Assembly (NCBI RefSeq): GCF_000002985.6
Contig: NC_003283.11
Coordinates: 13,206,001 to 13,270,000 of the forward strand
Direction: 5' to 3'
Source of the DNA: Caenorhabditis elegans
Taxonomy: Eukaryota > Nematoda > Chromadorea > Rhabditida > Rhabditidae
DNA length: 64,000 bases
The notes under the pieces are model-generated. The model was not told the origin of the DNA. It saw nothing but the letters and a program-made list of their open reading frames with translations, and did not search any database. Position 1 is the stretch's first letter; the number at the start of each line of letters is the position of its first letter. The translations under genes were made by a program, and so were the position numbers. This document shows, piece after piece, positions 1 to 11,657 of this stretch.

Positions 1-413
1 GCACCACATCTTTGCCAAAATGGTAAACAATGCGTGTTATAAACTATTTTGGTAAAATTATTATATTTCTAGTACATATATTTTAATTTAATTTAATTTA
101 TTACGATAGTAAGATATCGTGAGGTATAAAAAAAACACACATTAATAGATACAAACCATCACAAACATATATCGAGTAGTAGTTGAAGAATAGATAAGAT
201 CTCCTCATTACCAAATATCTCTTGCCAATAGTATTATACAATTCACCTATTGAATTGACACAAAAGTGTGGATCTATTCATTTTAATTTAAAAAAAAACT
301 TTTAAAAACGTTCTACTTTTGCACTTTGCACTGTTTTTTTTTCAAATGTGTTTACTATAGAAAAACAACTCGTAATTAGAAAAAACTTTATTTTTATCTA
401 TGGAATAAATTAC

Positions 414-470
414 CTTTTTCATGGGAGGCGGAATTTCACCGATTTCGAGAGGTTTTCCAGCAGAATCCAT
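414..470 (-). CDS. Probable first coding exon of a gene leaving the window leftwards
   Basis: On the minus strand an ATG at 470 opens 19 codons (MDSAGKPLEIGEIPPPMKK) that run to a GTAATT splice donor after position 414, leaving phase 0. The segment is clearly richer in G and C than the AT-rich DNA around it, and its codons (GGA, CCT, CTC, ATC, GGT, AAG) are those C. elegans favours. No further exon is convincing between 413 and 1, so the rest of the gene would lie left of the window. I do not recognise the protein; proline-rich and hydrophilic is all that can be said. It could be a chance open frame. Confidence 0.4.
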
Positions 471-1762
471 CCCAAAAATATTCCATTAAAAACTTTTTAA
501 ATTACAAACTTGACAGCTCAGTTGAGTGAATTGAAAATAGTTTAAAAAAAGGTGTCGCCTACGCACCGTCATCTAGACATTTCAAAAATCGAGTACAATA
601 GAATACGAAATAGAAGAAAAAAGAGACAACAGATGTGGAAGTTTTTTTTTCTTTTTTATGTTCCTCTTCTTTTCTTTTTTTTTGTGCTTTTCCTGCCATT
701 CCTTTTTTGTGCAATAAAAAAGTAGTTGGTTTGTAAAGGGTGAAGACGAGGTCGGGAAGCAGCGTCGCATCTTTTTGCCACAAATGATAAATTGTTGAGC
801 ACTTTTTTTCTTATTTTTTCTTTCTCGCCTGTGAGAACCAGAGGAAATACAACTTTTTTGGGCGAAGAGCTTTAGATGGAAGGGAACTTCTTTTGAGAAG
901 AAAATAGAAAGAAAGATGGCAAAGGGTCCATTCACTTTTCCATTCGTTTCCGCCAATTTTCTCGAGTTGCTATTAGAAAGGCGTGAAGGGAGGTCCTAAA
1001 TGTTCGATTATGTGAAAAATTGTGTAGGATTTTTCAGAAAATAACTCGTATGTTCCTTCCCTAGTTTTGAATTTCGAAAATCTGAGATGTCTTTTTTGAA
1101 AACAACTCACTTTCATTTAATCCGTAATTAGTTTTATTCCATATCTGACAAATTATGTTATAACACGATCCGTAGAGCAATTTTTAGTACATTAGTACGT
1201 CAGTACATCGTACAGAAAAGTTTTTTCTTAGCGATTTTTCAAAGTTTTGGATTTTTTACTGAAAGTAAGTATCGTATTGCCATCAATAATGCCTCTTTGT
1301 AATTTTCAAAATTGAAAAAAAAATCCAGTCTTGAATTAATCACACAAAAGCGTACACTCTGTGCTTTGTTTTGAATAACTCTAATAAGCGTACAAATATT
1401 AAAAATTGCAAAATTCTAAGAAAGGATATCCACGCAGTCATTGATGCCAGGGAATGAAAATAATCAAAAATTCTCAGTTTTTCCTCCATTTTCTGTTATG
1501 TTTTTTTTTCTATTAATCTGAAAGAAAATACAGAAAAAACTCAAGAAAACTGAGAAAAATAAAAATAAAAAAGAATCAATTATACAAGTTGAGATGCATA
1601 ATTTGACCAATTCCTTCCTTCTTTCCGTCTGACACATACATTAAGATATGTATCAATTCTTCCTTTTTGCAATTGCCTTCATTTTTTACTTTAGGATCAC
1701 TCGAACATTCAGAAGTTTATATTTTTTTCAGAAAAAAAGGAAATCAGATATTTTGGGATGTG
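471..1762. other. Intergenic region
   Basis: AT-rich DNA with long T and A runs. I see no exon with a consistent frame. The short open frames around 560-960 come from T-rich low complexity. The right end (about 1725-1740) is a T-rich tract ending in CAG, the likely trans-splice or 5' acceptor of the next gene. Confidence 0.5.
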
Positions 1763-2762
1763 ATGCCAGGAGAAAACAAATTTTATAAATATTTTGTAGT
1801 TTACCCATTCAATGTGCTTTCAATTTCCAAAATTACTATCATTGTGAGTCTTATTTTTTGCTATATCATTAAATCATTAAAAAATTTCAGATACTGTTGA
1901 TATTATCTCTTTACGGATGGGACACAAAACAACGAATTTCCGGTAATTGATTGAAATTTATTCTTTGAAAAATAAATGGAATTGTAGGTAGCAATTTTCT
2001 CCTGGCAATTTATGATATTCTTGCAATTGGAATAGCGTCAATATCCCTATGGTTTATTGTTCAAAAGTTTTATTGGATTAAAGTGGTGAGTTTTTTTTTT
2101 TGGAAAAGATGGTCTGAACATTTTAGGAAATAACATGCTTTAGTAAGGTTTTTCAGATTTTTCTCGATTTGGCGAAATTTCAACAAGTTGTTTTTACAGC
2201 ATTTTTCAAATAATTTAGGATAATAAAAAAGCCCAACAAAATATTTTTCCTCAAAAATTCGAAAATTAATTATCAAACTTAAAACAAACTTGGCTTTTCA
2301 CATAATTTTTTTGTAAATTTGTCTAATTTTGTCGAAATTGATATTATGAAAACCAAAAAATGAGCTTGTTCAAAAGATACAAGTGCAATTAATTTAGAAC
2401 TGGGAGTGTAATGGGCTTCGAAAAATTTCGCTCACAAAATGGCTTGTTTTAAAATTAAATATAAATTTCAGGAATCTGTGTTTAACATAATTGGTATCCT
2501 ACTCTCTCTAGCTTCAATTTCCACAAGTTTTATCACAACTCTTGATCCAGCGTCTATACAATCCGTAAGGTACTTCATTATTAAACGGATTTTTAATCTT
2601 CGTATATTTCAGCTCACCCACATCCTCACACTCATTATCTGGATATTTTCTGCATTTTGGGCATGGCGTGAGACTTACAACAATGTGAGTAACTTGTTCA
2701 TATCCGAATGGGGACAAGGCGGCGAGGAAACGGAAATCGAATACCTGGAGCAACATTTTTGA
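1763..2762 (+). CDS. Four-helix membrane protein, nematode family unknown
   Basis: Five exons join in phase: 1763-1843, 1891-1942, 1988-2085, 2472-2564 and 2613-2762, giving 157 residues. All introns have GT and a TTTCAG-type or TTGTAG acceptor. The ATG at 1763 lies about 30 bases after a T-rich CAG acceptor, which fits a trans-spliced 5' end. The protein has four hydrophobic stretches, near residues 12-38, 46-68, 80-100 and 110-128, and a short acidic tail (…GGEETEIEYLEQHF). No signal peptide or enzyme motif is visible. The layout resembles small tetraspan proteins such as MARVEL-type or LAPTM-like families, but I cannot name the family. A second gene of the same layout follows at 6182 on the same strand. 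An additional upstream exon cannot be excluded. Confidence 0.8.
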
Positions 2763-2878
2763 ATATAAAACCTATATCGCTCTCTGAATGCATAACGACC
2801 ATCTTGCCAATTTAATTCTAATGTGTAAATAGTTCGTGTAGTATGGGTATACCTATGTGTGAATCAATATTTTCGTGC

Positions 2879-2884
2879 AATAAA
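2879..2884 (+). promoter_or_regulatory. Poly(A) signal AATAAA
   Basis: AATAAA lies 117 bases after the stop codon of the four-helix gene, in AT-rich sequence, and is the first canonical signal downstream. Confidence 0.7.
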
Positions 2885-3644
2885 TTATGAATTCATTGAT
2901 TTTTTTCATGCTTTTGTATTATATTGTTTGAAATTGTTTAAATTTCCAACAAAAAAAAATAGGGAACAATAGAAATGTCAAAGAGGTGGGTTCAAACACA
3001 TATCGAAGACTACATGTTTATTCTATCATTCTATGTTTACTAGCTATAAAATTGCTGTCAATTAGAAATGTTTTCAAAACTTAAGTAACTAAGGCTGGTT
3101 ATCTAATTTTTGTATTTTCCATAGTGTTTTCATTGCTAGAGTGTAGAAACTTCAGAATGTCGCAATTGAAAAGAAAAACACAGATAGAAACGTTAATCTT
3201 CGGAAATTTTGATTAGGGCTTCCGTGTAAGACGCCTACTTCGCGCCAATCCGTTGAAATTGCACCTACTTCCCCTATTTTAGATAATGATAATTTTAGTG
3301 AGATTTGAAGTTAACTAAAACTGCCTACAGTTCAGCGGCTATTATGCTGCCAGTATTTAGAAGCGTAGTTAATTATTTTGTTGTAGAATGTTTGAGTTCG
3401 AATTGTTTTAAACCTGAAACCTTTGGGTGAATCTCGCCAAACTTTCGACAATTACCGGCAGCATGCATTGATTTCTGTAATTTTCGATTTGGAGATGTAT
3501 TTCTTATTCTAACAAATCTTTACTACCAAATTAGTTTTGCCACATTAACCACCGTATCTCCCAATTGACTCTCACAGTAATACAACAAACGATATCCTCC
3601 AAGTTACCAGATGCGATATTTTGAGTATTTACGCAAACCGAACC

Positions 3645-3726
3645 ATGTTTGTCAAGAGCATTCAGTGTTTAGTGTCAGTCGGGGGCCACCCAACGGGCGG
3701 TACCATCATCTCCGAAGAAAGAGCAG
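3645..3726 (+). other. Candidate upstream coding exon for the 6182 gene
   Basis: ATG at 3645 opens 27 codons ending in a strong CAG/GTGAGT donor at phase 1. Codons in this frame (GGC, GGT, ACC, ATC ATC TCC GAA GAA) are those C. elegans prefers, and the segment is GC-rich compared with its flanks. Joined to an acceptor at 6173/6174 it stays in frame with the ATG at 6182 and would lengthen that protein to 269 residues through a 2.4-kb intron. A TTTCAG acceptor at 4789/4790 is an alternative partner and is also open in phase 1. The overlapping frame from ATG 3611 is also open but uses rarer codons (CGG, GGG). Confidence 0.35.
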
Positions 3727-6173
3727 GTGAGTGCTGGAGAACATTGTTTACTAGGTAACAGAAGTCACGCCCGTTATTTAACTATTTACCTATGCACTAG
3801 CGCTTATGACAAGTCCTTTATTTTGACGTTTCCTTCTGTACTGTGATACATTTCTCCCACTTTCATTAGGTTTATGCAATCAAAATTAGATAAATGTGAT
3901 AACGTTTACTCAAACTAAATTTCATTATTTTTACAGTTATCTGAAAAACTTAACCAGCCAAATACCACTATGTTTTTGAATTAAAGTGGTAAATTTTAAT
4001 TTCACAATGTGATATTTTTTCATAGAACATCAACAACAATTTCCGATTTTTGAACGCATAATTCAAGTTCTTCGATCAGTTTCTCGAAAAATCTTGTCTG
4101 TAGAAAAGGAATCACAAAGCATCCAAATGACACCTAACGTGAAACATTTTGCTCTCCCAAATACAGCGTATTACAAAAATGTTTGTGCCTGCATAAATCT
4201 CGAATTTTCTATGTTGTTTTTGCTCTTTTTGATTTCCTCAAATAAAAAACTATATTAGGTACGCTTCAAAATTTTCAAAATTTAAAAAGAACACACATGA
4301 AATTTTTGGAACTTAGAAAAAACATTGTATTATGTATTTCCCGATATGTGGGACTTCAATTATAAATTTGCATTCAATCTCTGGTCCATTGTGTTTTTTT
4401 GTTTTTGAAAACAATAATGGAAATGAGAATTTGCATGAATATGTTGATTGGTGTTTCAAATATTTTCCTTTCATACATTTCCCATGGCTCCCTGAATGTT
4501 TTGTTTAGAATTATGTTCACACGGAATGCTGTTATGATTTTTTTAAATAAAAAATGAGTCTGTATTTCATTTATATGTACTCAAAATTTCGATGATTATT
4601 ATTTATCAAATTAATTGAAACATTTTTTGCCGAATTGAATACCAACTTTTATGCATTTTTTACTTGCAATTAATTTAAAAAATTAAAGCTCGATAGCCAT
4701 AGAAAACATATTATTCCAGGTGTTGATCGGGAAAAGCTAGAAAATATTTTTGAAAAATCTCATCTGCTTTGTTCCTGTATTATTTCAGGCAGTTATGTTC
4801 ACAGACAATATAAAAGCTGTTCCAGTTGTTCAATCAAAAAACATTTTGATGCTGATGTGCCCCCATTACATTTTAGTTTGAAATTTTTTTTTAAAGAATA
4901 ATGTTTCTTGTGGTTTTTCAATAAAATTCACAAGACTTTAATTAAATTTATGGACACTTTCTAACTTAGCAGAAACTTATCTAGTTTTTGTTGAGAATCT
5001 AAAAGTTTTGGAATAGTGTGCTCTCACTTGTGTAACATTCCAGGTGTTTTTCCTTGTGATATTAACTTTTTTCTGGGACAATAATTTTATTTTTGTCTCA
5101 GAAAATTCTTAGTTGTCAATCGAAACATCAGGCAAAATGACCATGAACTATTGCGGTATAAATCTGAAACTAAACTATGTGATCGACGTTCATTTGTTTT
5201 TGGTGGCATGAAATATTAGATAAGGGAACTCTACCATAGTCCAGTTTAAATTCCAATCACCTCACCTGTACGATTGCTTAGCTTTCCGATAATCTCCAGT
5301 TTTGAAATAACTCCCTCTTCGCAAGTCTATGCTGATAAGAATCACAGAAAGTGGTCTCAAAGCTCTAAAAGTTTCAGTTCCCATGACACACCTCTTCTCT
5401 CTCCTCTAACCAAACAGAGTCATAAACCAAAAATAATAGATCAGCACCAAAAAGAGCGGGGCTTTTCATTACATTCCCGGTCTCCTGGTAACGAAAGAGA
5501 GCTCGACTACTGAAGAGTTTTGACATTTTTTGAAAAATTGGAGCATTGACAAAAACGCCTCCCTAGGTTTTTTGCTTTGTTGAAGTGTATTAGGGAACTT
5601 GAATTCATCCCATATTTATGAACAACCAGATTAGTTTCTGGTTCATTTTGGTAATTACTTTTTAATGCTTTGTTTTTTCAACTTTTTATTTTTTCGAAAA
5701 GCCTGTAGACGTAGTTGATAAGAATACGAAGTGAATATTTACATAGACATATCGTAAATTTTATTTTCTGCAAAGTTGCTATGAGTGCACAAGAACATCG
5801 ATTTTTGTAGGACTTCACGCCTCTTTTTGTATCTTATCATTTTCAATACAAACTTCATTTGACCCACTATATAAAAACAAACAAAAAGCATAAAACTTAA
5901 TGAATACAATTCTTTTGTTTGACTAAAAATGTTGACAATATAATTAAGAAACGTTTCAAAAAGTACATGCTCAGTTGTCAAACATTTTAACCACATTCCC
6001 CGTCAATTTATCAATTCAGCTGTTATGATTTTCAGAAAAAAAAAATTTTCTACCTTTTTGAAAAAACATAATTATAACTATTTTATAATATGTAATCTTT
6101 CATATCTTCTTGAAGCTTTTCCCCAGATCTTTTTCTTGATTTTGATGTGTAAATTTACCCCCGAAAATTTCAG
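3727..6173. other. Intergenic or long-intron region
   Basis: AT-rich, with scattered TTTCAG acceptors (about 4730 and 4790) and a serine-rich open frame at 5274-5513 that I could not connect to any splice-compatible neighbour. If the 3645 exon belongs to the 6182 gene this is its first intron; otherwise it is intergenic. Confidence 0.45.
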
Positions 6174-6181
6174 GCGGTGCA

Positions 6182-7342
6182 ATGCAAACTTCAACGTTCA
6201 TTTTCTGCTGTAACATTGCACTTGTGGTAAGTATATTTCTGGATTTTTAATTCATTCTTATAAAAATTGGTTTTATTTTTGTAAATAATAACTTTTTTTA
6301 AAGACCACTCGATGTTTACTTTTATTTATTTTCTTATTTACAGTATTTTCTTTAGTTTATCTCTGCAGTGAAAAAATATTTAAAAAATTTATACAGTGAA
6401 ACTAGACTTGGAGATTCAAGATTGTATTCCAGAATTTTAATAATTGACAGAAAATCCGAACCAATTGTTTATAAACATCAATTACAGATAGTTTCAATTT
6501 CTGGATTATGCCTGACTTCTTCAGTTTTTGATTTTATCGTCGTCTCAAGACTTTATTATACAGTTCCCGATCATGTAAGAGTTCATTATTCCTTGATAAT
6601 TTTTCATTGGTAACATTTCAGAAAGTGCTCATCAATCCTCGAATGGCATTTTGGCTTTTCCCATCCTCTACATTTTCCCTTATTCTCTCATTTTTATCAC
6701 TTTTGTTCTTATCAGCTGGTCCACGTGTTATCAAATTCGCAGTGGACAATCAAATGATACTGTCACTCGCCGTGAGTGTATAACTCTCCAATATGATCAG
6801 CAACATTTTTGTGATTTTTCAGCATGCGCTTCTCATGTGCGGAGCATGCATTCTCTCCTCGTTTGTCAGTTTTATTTGTGCTCAAAATGCAAACGATATT
6901 GCAGGGTAAGTAGTGTTTAAAAATCGAAAAAAGTTGGAGGAATGGGAATGCAAGCTACACCATCTAAACATTCCAAAAAGTTGCATTCAATTGAACGAGA
7001 GATGTACTGTTAGAAGATAACTACAATTTTTCGATTTCGTATATTTCCAATCGCAGAAACGAATAACTGCAAAACAACAGTGATTTTTTAAAGCACTAGT
7101 ATTAGTCCTAAAATTACAGATATGCTGCATTTGCCACACCAGCTCAATTCCAACTGGCTTCTGCTTGGTACTACAGTCGTCTTCGAGCACTCGTCGTTAT
7201 TTCAGTCATTCAAAGCCTTTTGAACGGAATCATCGTCTCTACACTATATCTTGGAATAAGCTGCAAATACCGTACATTTGTGCAACTGGCAGAGAAGCCA
7301 CCACAACAGGGTCTCATTGAAAGAACCACTTACTTTGCATAA
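6182..7342 (+). CDS. Four-helix membrane protein (MARVEL-like layout)
   Basis: Exons 6182-6226, 6356-6574, 6622-6771, 6823-6905 and 7120-7342 join in phase to 239 residues. Introns 2 to 4 have clean GTRAG donors and TTTCAG or TTACAG acceptors; exon 2 uses a CTTTAG acceptor because the nearer TTACAG site would give an immediate stop. Four hydrophobic segments lie near residues 57-80, 98-120, 134-160 and 189-211, with a short hydrophobic start at 1-15 and a polar tail. No catalytic motif is visible. Gene size and helix layout resemble the gene at 1763, but I see no strong sequence identity between them. An upstream exon at 3645-3726 would splice in frame. Family assignment is by topology only. 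Confidence 0.75.
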
Positions 7343-7442
7343 GAATACGGATTAGAACCAAACTTGTAAACGCTGCATAATCAATATTATTTCGACTGTT
7401 TGCTTACTATTTTATGATCTCCATATTTATACAAAAACAGTC

Positions 7443-7448
7443 AATAAA
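7443..7448 (+). promoter_or_regulatory. Poly(A) signal AATAAA
   Basis: AATAAA about 100 bases after the stop codon of the 6182-7342 gene. Confidence 0.7.
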
Positions 7449-8121
7449 ACTTCAAAGTTATCGTTACAGCTATGTATAATTGAAACAAAATTAGAAAAAT
7501 TCGCTCTCATTGGATCAACTTTTTTTAAAATGATTTGTTCTTTTATAAAATCTATAGATGTATACATCAACCAAAAAATTATACTTTATTTATTTAATGA
7601 AATTTAGAACTTACTATCTAAATAAAAACATTTCCAGAATAAAAAACACAAACTAAAAATATAACGGACATTCAGAATTTTTACTGGAATGATTACATAG
7701 AACTTTTGAACCTTTTCCTGCAGTAATTTTACAGAACCCTTCGAATATCCCATGTTGTGGAGTTCATATGAAATACTCGAAATCGGGTCCACTGATGTGA
7801 TTGGCTTGAGGTTTTGAAAGACCAAGTATTAAAAAAAACGTTTTGGCTTTGGTTATTAGATAATATTTTTTGCAGCTCACGAGCTTGAGATAAATTACAA
7901 AAAAAATTTATTGACCCTAGTTTTGGCATAGTTTCAAAAGTTCCGGGCTTTCATAAAACCAATTTTCACATTGCGCGCTCTCCATAAACATATAAATATA
8001 GCCAGATCCTTAACAGATCTCTCAAAAAATGTTGCTGAAGCCATTACCGCTGCTCGATAGTTCTTGCCAATACGCTGTTTAATATATATTTCTAAGTTAT
8101 TGAGTTAGATGCTAAAGTTTC

Positions 8122-8174
8122 CTGTTAGAGGGCGCCAAAATAAGTCCTCGAACCTAGGACGCCCTAATTAACAG
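8122..8174. repeat. 53-bp imperfect inverted repeat
   Basis: The left arm CTGTTAGAGGGCGCC pairs with the reverse complement of the right arm (GACGCCCTAATTAACAG). It is GC-rich in an AT-rich setting and resembles a miniature inverted-repeat element. I see no clear target-site duplication. Confidence 0.5.
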
Positions 8175-11100
8175 TATGAGCTTTCAGATAAGTAATCATC
8201 TTGATAAGAATAACTATTCTGGAGCTCAGAATAAGTTGCTAGGACTCATATGGATGGACTGAATCTAGTTTTGCAAGCCGTCGACATGAGCTTTTTTTTT
8301 ATATTTCCATCTGTAAAGCAACGCCAAATCGAGTTGACCTTTTAACAATGATGTTTTCGAAAAACGAATTAGTTTCCTCTAATGTTGTTTAAAATCTTTC
8401 TAGAAAACTTTCAGGAATTTGATAACTTTTAAAAAATGATATTCGTCATAGTTGTATAGATCAGAATGTACTGCACCAAGATCATAATGCAAAGATCGTT
8501 ACATGTACTGTAGATAATGCTCTACAAAAATGTCTTAAAATGATTTTTGTTCTTTTCATCACATTCAATACATTCCACGAAAAACCCCTATTTTCAGAAT
8601 TTCTGGTTCGTCTTTGTTCTCCTTCTGATACCATTGAATTGTCATTCACATTCAGTCATGTTTTCAATTTGTTCAATGACTCTTCCGCTATTATGCCCAC
8701 GTTGTTCCATACACGACGTCCAAAAAATAGTAAGCGAATTTCAGAGTGTTTGGCAACTACCGTAGCCGTGTTTTCGACTTACTATACATATAAAGTGGAC
8801 GTCGAAAATTGGAATTACTAGGCTCTTTCTCCCCCCACTCCTTTCGAACACCAACAATTTTTGTTGCCGTCTGTCTCGTAGTCGTCGACGGCGACAAAAA
8901 TTCGATTTTGACAGAAAAAATGGCAGCAGTAGCAGAAGCAGCAGTGAGCAGCATTGTTTTTGAAATGAAGCCGCAATTGAATACATATTCAAATGTTATA
9001 CGAAATTGGCAGTGACGGTGTGCCCAAAACAATTTGGCTTTTTTGTTTGAAGTATGTGTGCGTGTAAACCAAATTCCAAATTCATTGTTCGAAAATGATT
9101 AGTCAAGCGTGTTTTTCCACTTGTTTTTATAAAATTTACAGACATTATTCAGACAATTGGCATACAATTTCAAAGTTATTAAAATCCAAAAAAAAAAAAC
9201 ACACGAGAAGCCCAGATGAATCATTGGAAGTTGCTCAATACATGGCTACATCTGGTGATATGTGCTTTGATTTTGACATAACAAAGTATCAATTTAGTTT
9301 TTGTGGTTATGGAAAACATTTCCCAGAACGTATTTGATTTTTAAAATGCTTTCAATTTTTTAGGAAAATAATAAATATTATCAAAAATATGAAAGGTACA
9401 ATACCATAAATAATAACACCAAAAATGAAGGAAACATTATGATGGAGGCTTTATTAGATATCATAATTTTGCATTTGTTTTGATGCATCACCACAAGCCG
9501 CATCTGAATATATTTGTGCGATTTTTGAGTACGGATTTTACAAAATTACAAGACCGTACTACGACCAATTGTGATTAACTCAAAATACTTTTTAGCGTTT
9601 GTATAAATTTTATCAAATTTTAGACAATAACATCTTCTCAGGTCATACAACATACATTCCTCTATCCTGCCGGTCGTCCTGCCTGTAAATTTACGAGTGA
9701 GTTCCCGATAGAACCTGTGGCAAAACTGTGTAGGTATAAACAAGCATACCCACATTTTGGGACTAAATGAGAGCCTTAAAAATAGAATGCAAATTTGCTG
9801 AAAATTTTAAAAATGTTTAACTAGGAAATTGTGGTAAATTTAAAGTGAATACTGTTTTCCAGTGTTTTTCTGACTTCTAACAGTGGTCATATCTCCATTG
9901 CAACTTCTCACAATACATATGGAAAATTTTTAAGAAACAAATTTGAACTTCAGACTTGAAATTGATACTTAACGTTTGCAATACCCTATTCTCTGTTTCA
10001 GCTTCTACCTGCTAGAATTGTGTGTGACATCTGATGAAAGTATATGGGACATGTGATCCTGAAGGCGGCAAACAGTTGCGAATTCTTTGTCTCAGAGTTT
10101 GTGAACCAACCAATACACACATACACAAGCTCTCTCTGATTTTCAGTCGATCTGAAACACACGTCAGCTGGTTTCTTTTGTGTCGTTCCTGTTAATTGTC
10201 TCAATCGTCAGCCGTAGCAGCAACAACGATATAGCTTTGAATTTGTGAAAACACTTCTGAAAACACTTCCTAGTCTCTCGAAGAACGGCGATCAGAAATC
10301 TTCCAGTGATGTCTGCTGACACATACAAACACAATTCAATCGAATCCACGGAAAAAGAAGAAAAACTTGAAAAACAAGGAAACTTGTGTAGTTGACACCT
10401 TATTACGCAAGTGTCTCGGCCTACTAAATAATTCATTTTGGGACATGGATATATAGTTGAAATGCGCTACGAACGGAGCCGAAAAGGTATAAGAAAAAAC
10501 AAACAATAGTTCTGAAGCACTTTAAGTATCGATGATTGATCACTGTTAAGAAGTTTAGAGTCAACACATGACATTTACAGAGGCGGAAGTATGGGTTGAA
10601 AATATCTTGCACTGTAGTTCATTATTTTTGGAAATAATGTATTCATTTGAAGTCATTAGAAATTATTAAAACGGGAACATGACATCCCCATGGGCCCTTG
10701 ATTTCTAAATATACCGAATGATTCCGAAAGAAAAATCTAAGGTTCGAAAACTTTTTCCCGTTTAAGTTTGAAATCGCGAGTTTTAATTGTGAACCTGTGG
10801 AAAATTTCAAATAGAGCAAGTATCTTGGTACCGCAACAGACAGTGTTTCACTCACCTCAAATTAATTCAAATTTCTTTCGATTGCCTTAATCTTCTTGAA
10901 CCGAAACCACATGGACTGAAATTTTAAGACAAACTATGAATTTTTTTTTGCTAAAACTTAAACTTCGATTGTAAAAATGTTAACTTGCGATGTCAGGCCA
11001 ACTTATTTGATTATCTTCACATATTCTCTTCGCGTACTCAAATCGGGGGTTTAGATTCTAGTCTCATAAAAAGATCTCCCCAGTTTTAGCTCTTCTCTTT

Positions 11101-11531
11101 TACTGTCTTTTAAGAGTGAATAAAATCGTATTGTTTCCTATTAGTCTTGCACCCTCTTTCTCGAAAAACCGTTGTTTTCCACCTGTTCCTTTCTTCGTTT
11201 GATCACAATTTGAGAACTCCTGATAAAGAACATGCGATCAGATCTGATTGTTCTCAAGTAGTTGTTAGTGTTCACAAATACATTCTACCAATTTACTTTG
11301 AGTCTTTTCCAGGAATATGACCGCCAAATATAAGTGTTCTGTTCTGTGATTGTGATTAAAAAAACATGCATAGTTATTTTTGATGTGCTTCAGGAAAAAG
11401 TAGATTATGGGCAACGAATACTAATTTTAAAATCCCACTGAACGCAAATCTTGAAAACAAGAAACACTTTCGGATTCTTCGATTTCCCTTTTTTCTGGAA
11501 ATTGTTTGGCTTGTTTCAAAACACGATTAGA

Positions 11532-11657
11532 ATGAAACAATGCAACCTAATGACGTTGATCATTGTACTCATTCTCAGGAATTGTTCAGCACTTCCGTTG
11601 TTATTTAGAAAACTTACAAATACACGTCATTCACAAGCAAGTGCATTTGCAATTTAG
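11532..11657 (+). CDS. Possible small secreted peptide (41 residues)
   Basis: An ATG two bases after a GATTAG acceptor-like site opens 41 codons. The start (MKQCNLMTLIIVLIL) resembles a signal peptide, followed by RNCSA, a plausible signal-peptidase site, and a basic tail with FRK and TRH pairs. A canonical AATAAA lies at 11699-11704, 42 bases after the stop. There are no cysteines in the mature part and no amidation glycine, so it is not a typical FMRFamide-like or insulin-like precursor. An arginine near the end of the hydrophobic core weakens the signal-peptide call. It may be a chance frame. Confidence 0.2.
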   Translation: MKQCNLMTLIIVLILRNCSALPLLFRKLTNTRHSQASAFAI

